This document shows, piece after piece, positions 1-11,884 of a stretch of DNA of 64,000 bases. Under the pieces are notes generated by a model that saw nothing but the letters and a program-made list of their open reading frames with translations, ran no database searches and was not told the origin of the DNA. Source of the stretch: Haliclona indistincta (lineage: Eukaryota; Porifera; Demospongiae; Haplosclerida; Chalinidae). The stretch's first letter is position 1. Each line of letters opens with the position of its first letter. The stretch spans positions 4,069,781-4,133,780 of the forward strand of contig OZ024786.1 in the NCBI GenBank assembly GCA_964017065.1. Reading direction: 5' to 3'. The translations under genes and the position numbers were made by a program.

Positions 1-757
1 GGCTTAGTGAGACAATTGTGCTTGGTTAGTGCATAGATACAGTATACCAACAGGGATTAGCAACGCGTGCGCATTCCAATACATTTTGTACTACGAGCTG
101 ATTTTACATCCTCGTTACGGGTTAAATAATTTCGAGACCGTTTGGTTGCTAGGCGTATCCAGGCAGCACATCGCAACCATGTGGCTTGTATAGTCGACAG
201 CGACGCTTTCTCTTGGTGCAACTGGAACAAATCTACAGTATAATTCATCTTTGCTAACTAAAGTAAGTGCGTTAATGTTTACTTAAATTGATCGTGATCG
301 AAAAGTCTACTACGCTGCTAAAAAAACTTGCAATGCACGAAAGTGTCGTTGTTTATTGTGCAGTAAAATTTTTCTGTACCTTGCTCTGGTTTTCAGTTGT
401 TTTCTGGGATGTAGCTATTTGTGAATGAAGTAGTAAACACGATAAACTATGAGGATAGCTAATTTTTATAGTAATATTCCTACTACTTGGAGCGTTATTA
501 CGAGTACAATCACCAATCGCATTAGTAATTTTCTGTACCTTTATAAAAGTTATGTTAACTTTAATGCTATAACGTTTTATTTTGTGCTATAGACAAAGTA
601 TCTGTCTATGAGAATAGCAAAACGTTTTGCCTTTGCGTGCTTTATGTACGCGAGCACAGCAGTTAGCCCACGGCGCCGGTATTGTGTCACATGCCGATGG
701 TAAAATGCATACCTACAAGAAGTTATACCTTTCTACTGCACTTTTAGCATTCTTGAA
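1..757. other. No gene recognised; upstream flank of the P-like element
   Basis: I see no convincing coding exon, RNA gene or array here. The stretch is AT-rich and leads to a possible first exon at 758. It may contain promoter sequence or the left end of the P-like element, but I could not pair terminal repeats. Confidence 0.4.
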
Positions 758-1576
758 ATGCCACGCAAGCAACTATTATACAGGAGAAAGAATTATTGGA
801 AAATAGCCAGAGCTAAGGTAAGACTTTTTAGCATGATGTACAGTACATTGATATTATTTTATTAAATGTAGCAGCCAAAATCTACAGTTTCCCAGCAATT
901 TACAATTCAAGATGTGATGCCTACACCTTTTCTGCCAACTACCACATCTTTGTACCCATTGTCAGCAACTTCCTCAATGACTTTTCCCTTCTCAGTATCA
1001 CACAATGGTTTTGTGATACCTCCTATCTCTTACACCCGATCATTTCCGGTCAATCTTCACCGTGTAGTGCAGCTTGCGGACACTAGTACTCCTTCAATTC
1101 AAATGAACACTTGGCAGCAAACAAGCACTCTCTCTGCTCCGCTAGCTAAAACTTTCTTCCAGCCAGGAAGCTATTTTTCACTTCAAATGAACACTCCCTC
1201 TCAGCTAGCAAGAACTCAAGTGACCACTCCCTCTCAGCTAGCAAGCACTCAAGTGAACGCTCACTCTCAGCCAGCAAGCACTCAAGTGAACACTCCCTCT
1301 CAGCTAGCAAGCACACAAGTGAACACTCCCTCTCAGCTAGCAAACATTCCCTCTCAGCTGGGAAGCACTCAAGTGACCACTCACTCTCAGCTAGCAAGCA
1401 CTCATGTGAACACTCACTCTCAGCTAGCAAGCACTCCCTCCCAGCTAGCAAGCACTCAAGTGAACACTCACTCTCAGCTAGCAAGCACTGAAGTGAACAT
1501 CTCTCTCTCAGCTATCTCACGCTTCTCTTTCAGCAGTCCATCAATCTCTTGTTCTACCAAGCAAGTGTTGGAGTGA
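758..1576 (+). CDS. Possible 5' exons with an 11-residue repeat, upstream of the P-like transposase
   Basis: An ATG at 758 opens a 20-codon basic segment (MPRKQLLYRRKNYWKIARAK) that ends at 817 on a good donor (AAG/GTAAGA). An acceptor at 870-871 joins in phase 0 to an open frame running to the stop at 1576. The second exon is Ser/Thr/Gln-rich. From about 1190 to 1500 it is a 33-bp tandem repeat encoding variants of SQLASTQVNTP. It may be the N-terminal part of the P-like transposase gene or an unrelated low-complexity ORF. No THAP zinc finger (C2CH) is visible. The antisense ORF over the repeat is a shadow. Confidence 0.35.
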
Positions 1577-2417
1577 TCAATCTCCATTGCCTCTTTCATC
1601 CTTACGTCTTTGCAAGGTTGAATCTTTACCTTCAACATCTAAGCAGCCCCTTACAATTTCAATCTGTGTCTTGGTGAACAGCAATTGTCAACTGTCTGTT
1701 TATGTTTACAATCAAGAGGTGAATCAATCCAGCTGTTAAGCAATTTCTTCACTTCCTGAGAAGGTGTCCCCTGATAACATTTCTTCAATTCTTAAAAAGA
1801 TCGACTCTCTTGTAGTTTGTGCAGGCCAGCCAGATGAACGGTTTGTACAAATGGGTGCTGAAAGAAAGGAGGTGTTTAGATCAGCCGATGGAGCTATAGT
1901 GGCAACCGTTGACGACAATGCAGTAGTAACAGTAGGTGGAAAAGTCATCACCAGCACTATCCGGACCACCAATTGTCAGCTTCTAGTTGATGTGGAGTAC
2001 AGCAGTCCACATTGTGCTTCTTGCTCCAAGTACAGAAGCAATCTTAGAGCGATCTACACTCGATGGTCAAGTGACCATGACCATCAAACTGATACATCAA
2101 ACCATACCAACAACAGATTTCTGAATTCTCCCCAGAAGAAAGAGAAGCTAAAAATGCTGAAGAAGCGTGCAGGGGATGCGGAGCTTAAGGTAAAATTACT
2201 TCAAAAAAAAATTACGGAAATGACATCGACTGAAGGAGAGTCTAGACACCAGCTTGCATGGAGACATCCTGTCCATTTGACCGAGAAAAATGAAGACGTC
2301 ATGAAGACCTTTCCTCAGGGTAGCTTTCGGAGACTCTTTTGGGAGGAACAGCTCAAAGCTGCTAGTCAGAAAGACCCGAGGCAGATGAGATGGCACCCAC
2401 TAATAATACGATGGTGC

Positions 2418-3045
2418 TTAAGGTGGCGGGTACGCTAATTAATATGCATAATATTCATAACCTGTGGTCACCACAAAAATGCGCTAGTGTAAACGCAGTG
2501 CAAACCGGCCTCTGTGTAGAAACCACAGAAATTAACTCAGCTTTACACACGCTACATATTTTACGTTTTACTTTCGTTTGCAACAGTTTTAGCTATCAAA
2601 GGTCTGGCTGCAGCATCATAAGTATGTGTACCACAATCGGTTGGATCCGTTTGGCCCGATCTTACAGAGTTTGTATTATATGAATACTAACAGTTAAAAG
2701 TAAAACAAAATAATAGCTATTATAGCGACAAAAATGCTTCAGCGAAACTGTACGCCAAATCCATCCAACCGTTTTTGGACATAGGCAATCTATTGCTACT
2801 GGCGAAATTTCAGCATCTGCAGACATTTCCTGTAGAAAGAAAACGTTAAATCATAATATTCTAAAAATGTATGATAACTACGCAAATACAAATCTGTACC
2901 TGGATAAAATCGCGCTAAACATGCACGGCTGATGTGTTATATTTCATTAAAACTTTAGTTCTTTAGCAAAGCTTTAGAAATAAGCGTTTTATGCATATTT
3001 TAAAACTGTACAAAACGGCAAAAATTGGTGTACCCGCCCCCTTAA
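2418..3045. mobile_element. 620-bp TTAA-flanked MITE (piggyBac-like) inside the P transposase
   Basis: The element occupies 2422-3041 and is flanked by TTAA at 2418-2421 and 3042-3045. The ends are inverted: GGTGGCGGGTACGCTAATT on the left and GGGGGCGGGTACACCAATT read inward from the right, 16 of 19 matching. TTAA duplication is the hallmark of piggyBac-type transposition. Joining the flanks at one TTAA gives a continuous reading frame (WCL-NLKLM) in the host transposase, which proves it is an insertion. No transposase is encoded inside. Confidence 0.85.
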
Positions 3046-4059
3046 ACCTCAAGTTGATGTCATCATCATCTTATCATGCTTTCAGAACTGCCGGATTCAT
3101 AAAGCTTCCGTCTGAGCGAACTCTTTATGACTACTCCCACTTTTACCAGAGCAAGGCAGGTTTTCATGTCGAATTGAACAAACAGCTGATGAAAGAGTCA
3201 AGCGTAGATGAGTTGTCTGAGCCAAAGCTGTTTTGTGGATTAATTCTTGATGAGATGAAGGTGAAGGAAAACTTAGTCTACAACAAGCACACTGGTGAAG
3301 TAGTTGGATTTGTAAATCTCGGAGAGATTAACAATGATCTTTTGAGGTTAGAGAATAGCATCTGCCATCAACACAAACAATGCCAACCAAATGCAATTGC
3401 CACGCACCTACTTGTGATTCTTGTGAGAGGAATTTTAATAAAACTGGACTTTCCATATGCCCACTTTGCAACAGAAGGAATCACTGCCGATATTCTCTTT
3501 CCCATAGTCTGGGAAGCTGTACGTCAAATTGAATGGCTCGGTCTTAAGATCATTTTCGTTACAGCGGATGGAGCTAGCCCAAACCGCAAGTTTTTCCGAA
3601 TGCACGGCGATGAGAGCAGTGAAACTCCTGTAGCTTACAGAACTCTCAATCGGTATGCAGAAGACAGACGCTACCTTTACTTCTTCTCAGACCCACCTCA
3701 TCTTTTGAAGACTACACGCAATTGTTGGTCCCACTCAGACTGGAATGGAGTTGCTTTTTATAATTAAATTAATGTTTCTGTTATTCACAACAGAGAAACG
3801 GTCAGTACATTATTTGGAAGCATCTGAGGGATCTATATGAGAGAATGACATCAATGAGGAGTGAGACAAAAGGCTTGTCAATGTTGCCAAAAATCAAACG
3901 AGAGCATATCTATTTGACATCATTTTCAAGAATGTGTGTAGATTTAGCTGCCCAGGTGAGCAAACAATTTTATCGTAACATTATTAAATCTATCTCTATC
4001 TCATGCATCAATCATTACCCATGCGCAGTATGCGCCAGGGTTATGCGTTCGTGTCCGTC

Positions 4060-4088
4060 TATGTGTGTGTGTGTGTGTGTGTGTGTGG
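4060..4088. repeat. (TG)n microsatellite
   Basis: A run of TG dinucleotides lies in the 623-bp intron (3956-4578) of the P-like gene. That intron otherwise shows no recognisable feature. Confidence 0.9.
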
Positions 4089-5394
4089 ACAAAAAACACG
4101 CTGGTTTGCGTTTTATCGCTCGAAACTCTCCACGAAAACACTCTCTGCAGCTTCTTCACTGAATTTATAGTCCTATGAAGACGATTTCTGAGCTGGCAAG
4201 CCTTGCTCGAGCGGCTAATCCATGGCTTTCTAAAGCTACGTGTCCTTGCAAGAGCACTTTACGGTATTGTGGGTGTGTCACCCAACCTCCTATCCATGTC
4301 GATGTCCTCACTCAGTCTCACATGTACCGTACGTCAGAGCTTCTTGAGGCCTATAAACTATAGCTACGGTATCAGTCTTTCTTGAGGCCTTCTGTGATGT
4401 GCCAATCAACTGTTAGTGCATGTATGCTATCATCTATTATTCTGGAGCTGTCTATGAGCTAGCTGTAACGTGCGTGTTGCAGTAATGCTGGAGTAGTCGT
4501 TTTTAGCTCCTAGCTCAGCGCACGGGTATGTGTTCATTAGAACTCTAGTTTGTAATGCATTCATTTATATTATTCCAGGTCTTGAGTTCTTCCGTTGCTA
4601 ATGAATTGGAATACAATGGCGACCCAGCAACCAAAGAAACACAGTGCTTTGTCCGCAAATTCGACAGATTCTTTGATTGCCTAAATGTCCGAAATTTATC
4701 AGAAGGTTATCAGAAGAGAAAACCTGATCTAAAACCATACACATCACCCAATGACAGCAGGCTGAAGGTATGCAATGACAATATCTAATTTCACTAGCAT
4801 ACAAAACAATGGTATACACCCAGTGGCTTGAGAAGGAATTCATGCAGTATATAGCAGATTGGGAGACTGCTAACAAAAGTGCAGGCCGTTCTCCACAAGA
4901 GCAAAGGAAAATGGGACTTAGCGCTGAGACCATCGAAGGACTTATCATAACAGGTATATAGTAAATAATTGTAATTAAATAAACTTTAAGATTACTTTTT
5001 CTCCTGCAGTGAACTCCTTCGTAGAGATGACCAGGTATTTGCTTTCACATGCAGCCAGACAGTAAAGATCTTTTTCTTTTGAGTGAAAGGGTGTCTCAAG
5101 ATCCCTTAGAGAATTACTTTGGGAAGCAAAGAGCTAGAGGCGGCAGATGTGATAACCCTTCTATGAAGGAGTGCATTCAAAATTCAATCGCAATCAGAGC
5201 CCAACAAGGTTTAGAGTTAGATCATGTTAGAGGAAACAGTCGTTATAAAAGACGAGTAACATCTGACACTGAGGTGATTGATGATACTCCTCCTCCCAAA
5301 AGAAAAAGGCATGATGTAATATGTGGTGATGTAAACCCTGTGTATGTAGTGCTCCCTATACTGCCTCTCCTAAATACAGTTTAGTGTCTCCCGT

Positions 5395-5485
5395 TACCAC
5401 CGTGTGGTTGTACATTTCAAGCCTTGCTAGCTTACTGCTGTTTTTGTTTGGGTTTTGTTGACCAAACCTACTTCTGTTTACCATT
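5395..5485. repeat. Dispersed repeat, inverted copy at 21,565-21,655
   Basis: About 90 bp containing TTTTGTTGACCAAACCTACT and a preceding TTGTACATTTCAAGCCTTGC recurs in reverse complement near 21.6 kb with small differences. Its nature is unknown. It directly follows the P-like gene. Confidence 0.65.
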
Positions 5486-5572
5486 TTTCTCTTTCTACCG
5501 TTAGCTCCACCCTCAGCTTACATTTAGAACCAAGCTGGAACCATTTCTCTAAAATATTGTTCTACTATTGAG

Positions 5573-5852
5573 ATGGTTGCAGAAAGTAAAGGAACAGAAT
5601 GTGATAATTATTTCAAAGGTAAAGGAACAAGATGGAATGAAGATTTCATAACTAAACAAGCGACTTGTATCCAGTGCCACACACGTGCTTTAACAGACAC
5701 ATTTTCATGCCGATCAAGATGTCTAGCTTACAGTAAAAAAACAAACAAAGAGAGCGCACTGTCCTCATTGTGACGAATTCGTGTCTAGGTTTTCCTACTA
5801 CCAACATAAGCAGTTACACTTTGATGAGACATTGCAGAAATGGAATCAGTGA
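5573..5852 (+). CDS. Possible C2H2-type zinc-finger exon(s)
   Basis: Two overlapping open segments are present. The first (5573-5773) encodes Cys-rich CIQCHTR and FSCRSRC. In another frame, about 5744-5852 encodes CPHCDEFVSRFSYYQHKQLH followed by a stop. The latter has C-x2-C and H-x4-H spacing of a C2H2 finger. The two may be exons of one gene or a decayed gene. I cannot identify the protein. Confidence 0.4.
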
Positions 5853-6170
5853 CTGTGTAGAGGTGCTCACTGGGACGGGCGCCATCAAAGAGGTCCCCTC
5901 CTTCTTGGGTTTCGTTTGAATGATGTGAGTGATAGTTGTGTAACAATACTAACTATTGGCTACACTGAGTGATGTGTGGTTATGTAATACCAGTAACCAA
6001 TGGATCAAGGTACTTCACAATTCAAATGAATGATTTCAGTACTCTTACATAATAATTATAAGAAACAGAATTACTTGTATGTAGATCACTAACTTTACCA
6101 CAATAGTATCAGTAGGTGTACAGCTTGATCAGCTTGAGAGAGATATTTATGAGAACACTTACAAAAATTG
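5853..6170. other. No feature recognised
   Basis: AT-rich stretch without a supported ORF or repeat. Confidence 0.4.
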
Positions 6171-7000
6171 TAAACTGATCAGTATGTTCGTGCATTACAG
6201 CATACTTATTATTGTTAGGAAAGGATGATTCAAGCGACATCCATGCACATGGATTGAACTATGCAGTGGTGATGGAGCTACTATAGGATCAACACGAATA
6301 TGGATAGTCATTACACGAGTCCTGACCTTTTTAGAGATCTGATTCTGAAGAAACTAGGAATTGCATGGAACAGAGAGGAAAGGAATGCCAGCAACTTTTG
6401 CACCAAACAAGGAGAAAGGTAAAATGAAAGGAGAAAGGAAGAAAAATCTGGCTGAAGGAGTCTGCACTGCTACGGCAAGGACAAATAAACATAAACACGG
6501 CGGGCCACCTTACGACCATAGGAGGCCTATTGCTCGTCCGATTGCTAACCAAAGAATGCTACTCAATGGTCCACTGTTTAAAATTCCAAGTATTTATTGA
6601 TGCCTACGTGCAATACACATACCAGACATATTTTAATTCTACATTCTGCTATCACTCCCAATGGTCTGATTGCACACATGTATGGTACCATATGGTACAC
6701 TCAATATGCAAGAGAGTGGACTCCTCGACAAGCTACGACCATTACCATGCTCTAACGGTGATCCATTTGTTCTGTATGGTAGGTAATCCAGCATGTGGAG
6801 GAGACTGCCGACTTGGCTATGGAACAAGAAGCTTTCAAAGCCGGAGAGGGAGTAAGAAAAAAGCATAAAATTGTTATTATTTTATATCATTACAAACAGA
6901 AACAAGACTTGGTCAAAGGTTATGGTGTTTTCCTAAGGTACGTAGATTTGGAGAATGCTGAGCAGAGTTCAAAACCCACACCAACTGGACTGATGGGGTA
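6160..7000 (+). pseudogene. Decayed PIF/Harbinger transposase, copy 1
   Basis: Pieces of a DDE_Tnp_4 (Harbinger) transposase are recognisable in broken frames. One is VHCLKFQ-like sequence ending at an intron donor. Another is SAITPNGLIAHMYG, followed by MQESGLLDKLRPL and GDPFVLYG. These match the motif order of the intact Harbinger transposase at 42.4-43.6 kb (STPNGLVYHMFGPIEGRRHD, LDKLRQL, TLYGDPAYG) but are clearly another subfamily. The GPIE..RHD part is deleted in this copy. The whole block, starting from about 6160, recurs at about 10,470-11,370. Confidence 0.6.
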
Positions 7001-7478
7001 AAACAGTGAGTTTGAAGGGAAGAGGACGGAAGGATCGCCTTGATTTGCAGATAAGTAATTAAAGAGAGAATTACTCCATTTAACGGTATGTTTCATTGTC
7101 TAGTTTACATTATCGGCGGCTTTATGTTATCCATATTATATGTAGAGTCCTTAGCATACCCCTCTGCATTCTCTCAACCTGATTTCAAAGCTGTTAGCCG
7201 CAGAATTGACCACCTAAATTCACAAGTTATAAATCAATGAGAGACTTTTACAACAGAGAATTCATGCATCTTCTACATCAAGTAATTCATTATCGACAAG
7301 AATGGAATACAAGGAGTAAAGGACAACATTTGCAACACTAAAGTAAAAACGCTGGGGCAGCACCAAGCAGCCAAGGATGCAGTGGAAGCGAAGAAAGTAC
7401 AAATAGGAGCACGAGTGAAGAAGGCAGAGTCGGCAACAATAAGACACCTATTGAGTTTGTGTTACTATAGCGATTTGC
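7001..7478. other. No gene recognised
   Basis: No supported coding sequence. Minus ORFs here are short and have no recognisable content. Confidence 0.35.
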
Positions 7479-7639
7479 CACAAACTGGTGGTGCTGGCGG
7501 TGGTGGCTACTATGGCAGTCATGATGATATCTGCATACTGTCGCAGTAGGCGACGAGGTGGGCCGCCAGCCAGTCAGGCTACCTTTACAGGAGAGCCCAG
7601 ACGGCCGATCTGGGCCCTCAAGAGTACTCTAGTATAGTA
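7479..7639 (+). CDS. Small hydrophobic ORF, member of a duplicated pair
   Basis: After a possible acceptor (ACTATAG at about 7464-7470) an open frame reads a hydrophobic helix (KLVVLAVVATMAVMM), then a basic RSRRRGG turn and a short tail to a TAG at about 7639. The homologous copy at 9262-9348 begins with ATG (MKKLVVLAVAATVAVMF). It lacks the basic stretch through an internal deletion but ends in the same TLV-stop. The conserved helix suggests an N-terminal signal or anchor, but I do not recognise the family. It could be the first exon of a decayed transposon gene. Confidence 0.3.
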
Positions 7640-8736
7640 ATATAATCCTGAAGGTATCCGCACTTCAAATATTATGTTCATTTCTCTATTTTATAATAAG
7701 CTTCTATCTAATTTGCAAATGTAAAATATATTATCATGAACATTATTGTATTGTATTATATTACCAACAACCTCCATTGACAAGTTGAAACGCGAATTGA
7801 ATTCTTAATGCGGGGGGGGAGGCGAAAGCTTCTACTTCAAAAATAATATCATGAATATCTCATGAACGGCTTACAATCAATTTTATTATAGCTTCAACAT
7901 GTATGTTAGAATTGCATGCAACATGCATGTTATAGTAGTATTATTATGGAAGGCGAGAGCGAAATTAGTGTTTACGTTCACGCTTACACGTTCGTGTTCG
8001 TGCTTTGACGTTCACATAGCGCGCATGTGTATAGTGGGAGTTCCCATCAGAACATACTGAACAAGTTAGTCGGAGATTCTCCAGTTCGAGCTGAAGACTT
8101 GTTACAACTACACAAGATACCAATCGTTAAAATTTCGAAGGATGAAGTTGTTGACTTCACTCTCTAATTGACACTCAAATTTTGCTCGTGATCATATGAA
8201 ACTCATGATAACTCAATGTTGTCAACTTAATTTTCTCAATTCAATGTTCTCAACTTGATGTTCTCAACTCAATGTTCTCAACTTAATGTTCTCAATTCAA
8301 TGTTCTCAAGTTAATGTTCTCTTAATGTTGCAGATCCCTCAGGCTCCTCGAAGGAGCAAAGTGTCCGTAACGATAAAAGAAGCGTTAGGCCGAGTGAGAG
8401 AACGATAGTCCTTTTTGTTGATACCAGCAGTAAAAGAACTACCTGGTAAAACAAATTCGTGGCCGAGGTTTTATTTGACGACACCAATTTTGGCCAACTT
8501 TCTCGACAACCTAACGTCATTCGAAGGAGGGTATCACAGAATGGTCGAAGCAAAACAGATTGTCACAGACGTCTCAAAATAGCTGATAGAAGTAACCCAC
8601 GGTAGTCTTCTTCGACCCAAATTGACAAATTGAAGGCCTACATAGGTCCTGATGGTATAATCACTAAAATCTACCGATTGATCACTTCGATCAAGTACAC
8701 AACGCGAGAGAAGTTACTCTCAAGAGAAGAAGTGTT
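7483..8736. repeat. Direct duplication, unit A (about 1.2 kb)
   Basis: Unit A matches unit B (9265-10,459) almost base for base in the same orientation. The match runs from the small hydrophobic ORF, through the poly-G tract near 7810, to AGAAGTTACTCTCAAGAGA near 8730. A 14-bp minisatellite (variants of TTCTCAACTCAATG) lies at about 8229-8320. Unit B ends abruptly at about 10,459, where the second Harbinger relic begins, so the junctions differ. Confidence 0.85.
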
Positions 8737-8839
8737 AGAGGCAAAAGACAGGCTTTCGATATGGAAGGAAACATACAAGAAACAAAAGACAACAAAAGAC
8801 GACAAAGACCCTCGCTCGGGCAATAACATCACCAACTGA
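8311..8839 (+). other. Broken ORF following an acceptor
   Basis: GTTGCAG at about 8333-8340 could be an acceptor opening a short frame (IPQAPRRSKVSVTIKEALGR). A later frame reads KLKAYIGPDGIITKIYRLI, then a Lys-rich tail to a stop at 8839. It is duplicated in unit B, where the tail is lost. I do not recognise it. Confidence 0.25.
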
Positions 8840-9261
8840 TGACACTGCACTTTCACAGTGGAACACGTTACAAAACCACCCGCAGCTGCTGGTAAGTGAA
8901 CAAAAATCGTCAATAATAGTTTAATTATTTACTTTAGGCCGATGTCAACTCATGGGACAATGGCTAGAGCGAAGTTCACGTCAATATTCTCGTCACCTAC
9001 ATCTTCTTCGAGGTGACTATGCAAATTGGCAGTTGCAAGGAGTTGGGGTAAGATTGACGATGTCTATTTTAATATTAGTTACAATTAATTCTTTGTTTTA
9101 TTATTATTATAGTAATAATAGCAAGTTGTTTTATTACCACTATTATGTTATTATTCATTAACATTAATTTTTATTTTATTTATTGATAAAAGTAATGAGC
9201 AGTATGCGCTCAGGCTCGTCCCAATAAAATACATACGCTGCATGCTGCAGAATTAATAATC
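8840..9261. other. No gene recognised
   Basis: AT-rich sequence separating units A and B, with no supported ORF. Confidence 0.35.
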
Positions 9262-10459
9262 ATGAAGAAGCTCGTGGTGCTGGCGGTCGCTGCTACTGTG
9301 GCAGTCATGTTTGTGATAGGCTGTGCATACTGTCGCACTCTAGTATAGTAATATAATCTTGAAGGTATCCGCACTTCTAATATTATGTTCATTTCTCTAT
9401 TTTATTATAAGCTTCTATCTAATTTGCAAATGTAAAAGTATATTATCATGAACATTATTGTATTATTGTATTGTATTATATTACCAACAACCTCCATTGA
9501 CAAGTTGAAACGCGAATTGAATTCTTAATGCGGGGGGGAGAGGCGAAAGCTTCTACTTCAAAAATAATATCATAAATAATCTCATGAACGGCTTACAATC
9601 AATTTTATTATAGCTTCAACATGTATGTTAGAATTGCAAGCAACATGCATGTTATAGTAGTATTATTATGGAAGGCGAGAGCGAAATTAGTGTTTACGTT
9701 CACGCTTACACGTTCGTGTTCGTGCTTTGACGTTCACACAGCGCGCACGTGTATAGTGGGAGTTTCCATCAGAACATACTGAACAAGTTAGTCGGAGATT
9801 CTCCAGTTCGAGCTGAAGACTTGTTACAACTACACAAGATACCAATCGTTAAAATTTCGAAGGATGAAGTTGTTGACGTCACTCTCTAATTGACACTCAA
9901 ATTTTGCTCGTGATCATATGAAACTCATGATAACTCAATGTTGTCAACTTAATTTTCTCAATTCAATGTTCTCAACTTGATGTTCTCAACTCAATGTTCT
10001 CAACTTAATTTCTCAAGTTAATGTTCTCTTAATGTTGCAGATCCCTCAGGCTCCTCGAAGGAGCAAAGTGTCCGTAACAATAAAAGAAGCGTTAGGCCGA
10101 GTGAGAGAACGATAGTCCTTTTTGTTGATACCAGCAGTAAAAGAACTACCTGGTAAAACAAATTCATGGCCAAGGTTTTATTTGACGACACCAATTTTGG
10201 CCAACTTTCTCGACAACCTAACGTCAATCGAAGGAGGGTATCACAGAATGGTCGAAGCAAAACATGTTGACACAGACGTCTCAAAATAGCTGATAGAAGT
10301 AACCCACGGTGGTCTTCTTCGACCCAAATTGACAAATTGAAGGCCTACATAACACACCTAACCCAGGCAGCTATAGGTCCTGATGGTATAATCACTAAAA
10401 TTTACCGATTGATCACTTTGATCAAGTACACAACGCGAGAGAAGTTACTCTCAAGAGAC
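9262..10459. repeat. Direct duplication, unit B
   Basis: This is the second copy of the 7483-8736 sequence. It includes the 28-residue hydrophobic ORF at 9262-9348 and the 14-bp minisatellite at about 9957-10,030. It carries a small insertion near 10,350 (ACACACCTAACCCAGGCAGC) relative to unit A. Confidence 0.85.
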
Positions 10460-11380
10460 TTGTAAAAATTGTAACACTTGTAAAAATTGTAAACTGGTCA
10501 GTATGTTCGTGCATTACAGCATACTTCACTATTATTGTTAGGAAAGGATGATTCAAGTGACATCCATGCACATGGATTGAACTATGCAGTGGTGATGGAG
10601 CTACTATAGGATCAACATGAATATGGATAGTCATTACACGAGTCCTGACCTTTTTAGTTTTTAGAGATCTCATTCTGAAGAAACTAGGAATTGCATGGAA
10701 CAGAGAGGAAAGGAATGCCAGCAACTTTTGCATCAAACAAGGAGAAAGGTAAATGAAAGGAGAAAGGAAGAAAAATCTGGCTGGCGGAGTTTGCACTGCT
10801 ATGACAAATAAACACGGCGGGCCACCTTACGACCATAGGAGGCCTATTGCTCGTCCGATTGCTAACCAAAGAATGCTAATCAATGGTCACAAGGTCCACT
10901 GTTTAAAATGCCAAGTAATTATTGATGCCTGCGTGCAATACGCATACCAGACATTTTTTTAATTCTACAGTCTGCTATCACTCCCAATGGTCTGATTGCA
11001 CACATGTATGGTCCCTATTGAGCGACAAAGACATGACACACTCATTATGCAAGAGAGTGGACTCCTCAACAAGCTACGACCATTAACATGCTCTAACAGT
11101 GATCCATTTGGTTCTGTATGGTGGGTAATCCAGCATGTGCACGAGACTGCCGACTTGGCTATGGAACAAGAAGCTTTCAAAGCCGGAGAGGGAGTAAGAA
11201 GAAAAAGCATAAAATTACAGTTTTCTTGTTCGCCCTTCCATACACAGTCCAGGCAACTTTGATTATTATTTTATATCATTACAAACAGAAACGAGAGTTG
11301 GTCGAAGGTTATGGTGTTTTCCTTATTTGGAGCATGCTGAGCAGAGTTCAAAACCCACACCATTTGGACTGATGAGGTCA
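10460..11380 (+). pseudogene. Decayed PIF/Harbinger transposase, copy 2
   Basis: This copy is homologous to the 6.2-7.0 kb relic and keeps more of the catalytic region. It shows GHKVHCLKCQ, an intron-like gap, then SAITPNGLIAHMYGPIERQ, RHD and LLNKLRPL. The DPxYG motif is frameshifted. Together the two copies show the ancestral gene had an intron after the LKFQ/LKCQ segment, the same position as in the intact element at 43,117. It is inactive. Confidence 0.65.
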
Positions 11381-11584
11381 CACATAGCGGTCTTTTACAC
11401 ACCGGAACAACTAGCTGGATGTGCCGCTAAGAGGGGCCTCAATGATACCATAACCACGGTCATATTCAGTAAGTATACAACAACATGCACTCAATGATGA
11501 TTGATACCATTCTTCTTTACAATACTGCATAGCCAAGTTCCAGTCAAGTTCGGTCAATGACCTTAAAAGGGATCTGACCAACCC

Positions 11585-11750
11585 ACTAACAACCGTTGGG
11601 ACCCATCAAGAGAGATTCTAGTACCAGAAGCAAGGCTAGAGATGTCACGCACATGTGGAAACTATTATTCTAGCAACCATTGGGACCCATAAAGAGAGAT
11701 TCTAGTATCAGAGGCAAGGCTAGAGCAGATATCACGCACATGCGGTAGAA
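11585..11750. repeat. Two tandem units of about 85 bp
   Basis: A segment containing TGGGACCCATCAAGAGAGAT and a downstream ATGTCACGCACATG is repeated at once with substitutions (11,591 and 11,676). Confidence 0.75.
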
Positions 11751-11884
11751 AGAAGAGGCAGTATGTGAAGAAGGATGACTAATGGAGAGAGCGTGGTATT
11801 GTGCAGTCACGTCAGGCAAACTGTTAATGCATACACAAAGTTGCATTAATATCAATACCGAACAGCTAATAAACAGAATTATAA

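Larger units (their letters stand above)
1740..5384 (+). pseudogene. P-element-like transposase, interrupted
   Basis: This is a P-superfamily DDE transposase gene in several exons. Exon blocks are 1740-2421 (zinc-cluster CASCSKYRSNL, then a coiled coil), 3046-3749, 3794-3955, 4579-4767, 4824-4953 and about 5010-5384. The four introns between 3750 and 5009 are 44, 623, 56 and 56 bp and keep frame. Likely catalytic acidic residues are the Asp in LILDEMKVK, the Asp in TADGASPN, and the Asp/Glu in QDPLENYFG. The segment SDPPHLLKTTRN fits the start of the GTP-binding insertion in this family. A 620-bp element sits between the first two blocks and breaks the frame. There is also a probable 1-base frameshift near 5045-5050. 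I do not see an N-terminal THAP domain. The copy is probably inactive. Confidence 0.8.

Noticed and set aside
1146..1484. Minus-strand Cys/Leu/Glu repeat ORF
   Set aside because: Antisense shadow of the 33-bp repeat. The plus frame has better exon signals.
758..2200. THAP domain at the N-terminus of the P-like gene
   Set aside because: I looked for C-x(2-4)-C...C-x2-H with the AVPTIF-like end and did not find it. The CxxC at about 2013-2025 belongs to a different cluster.
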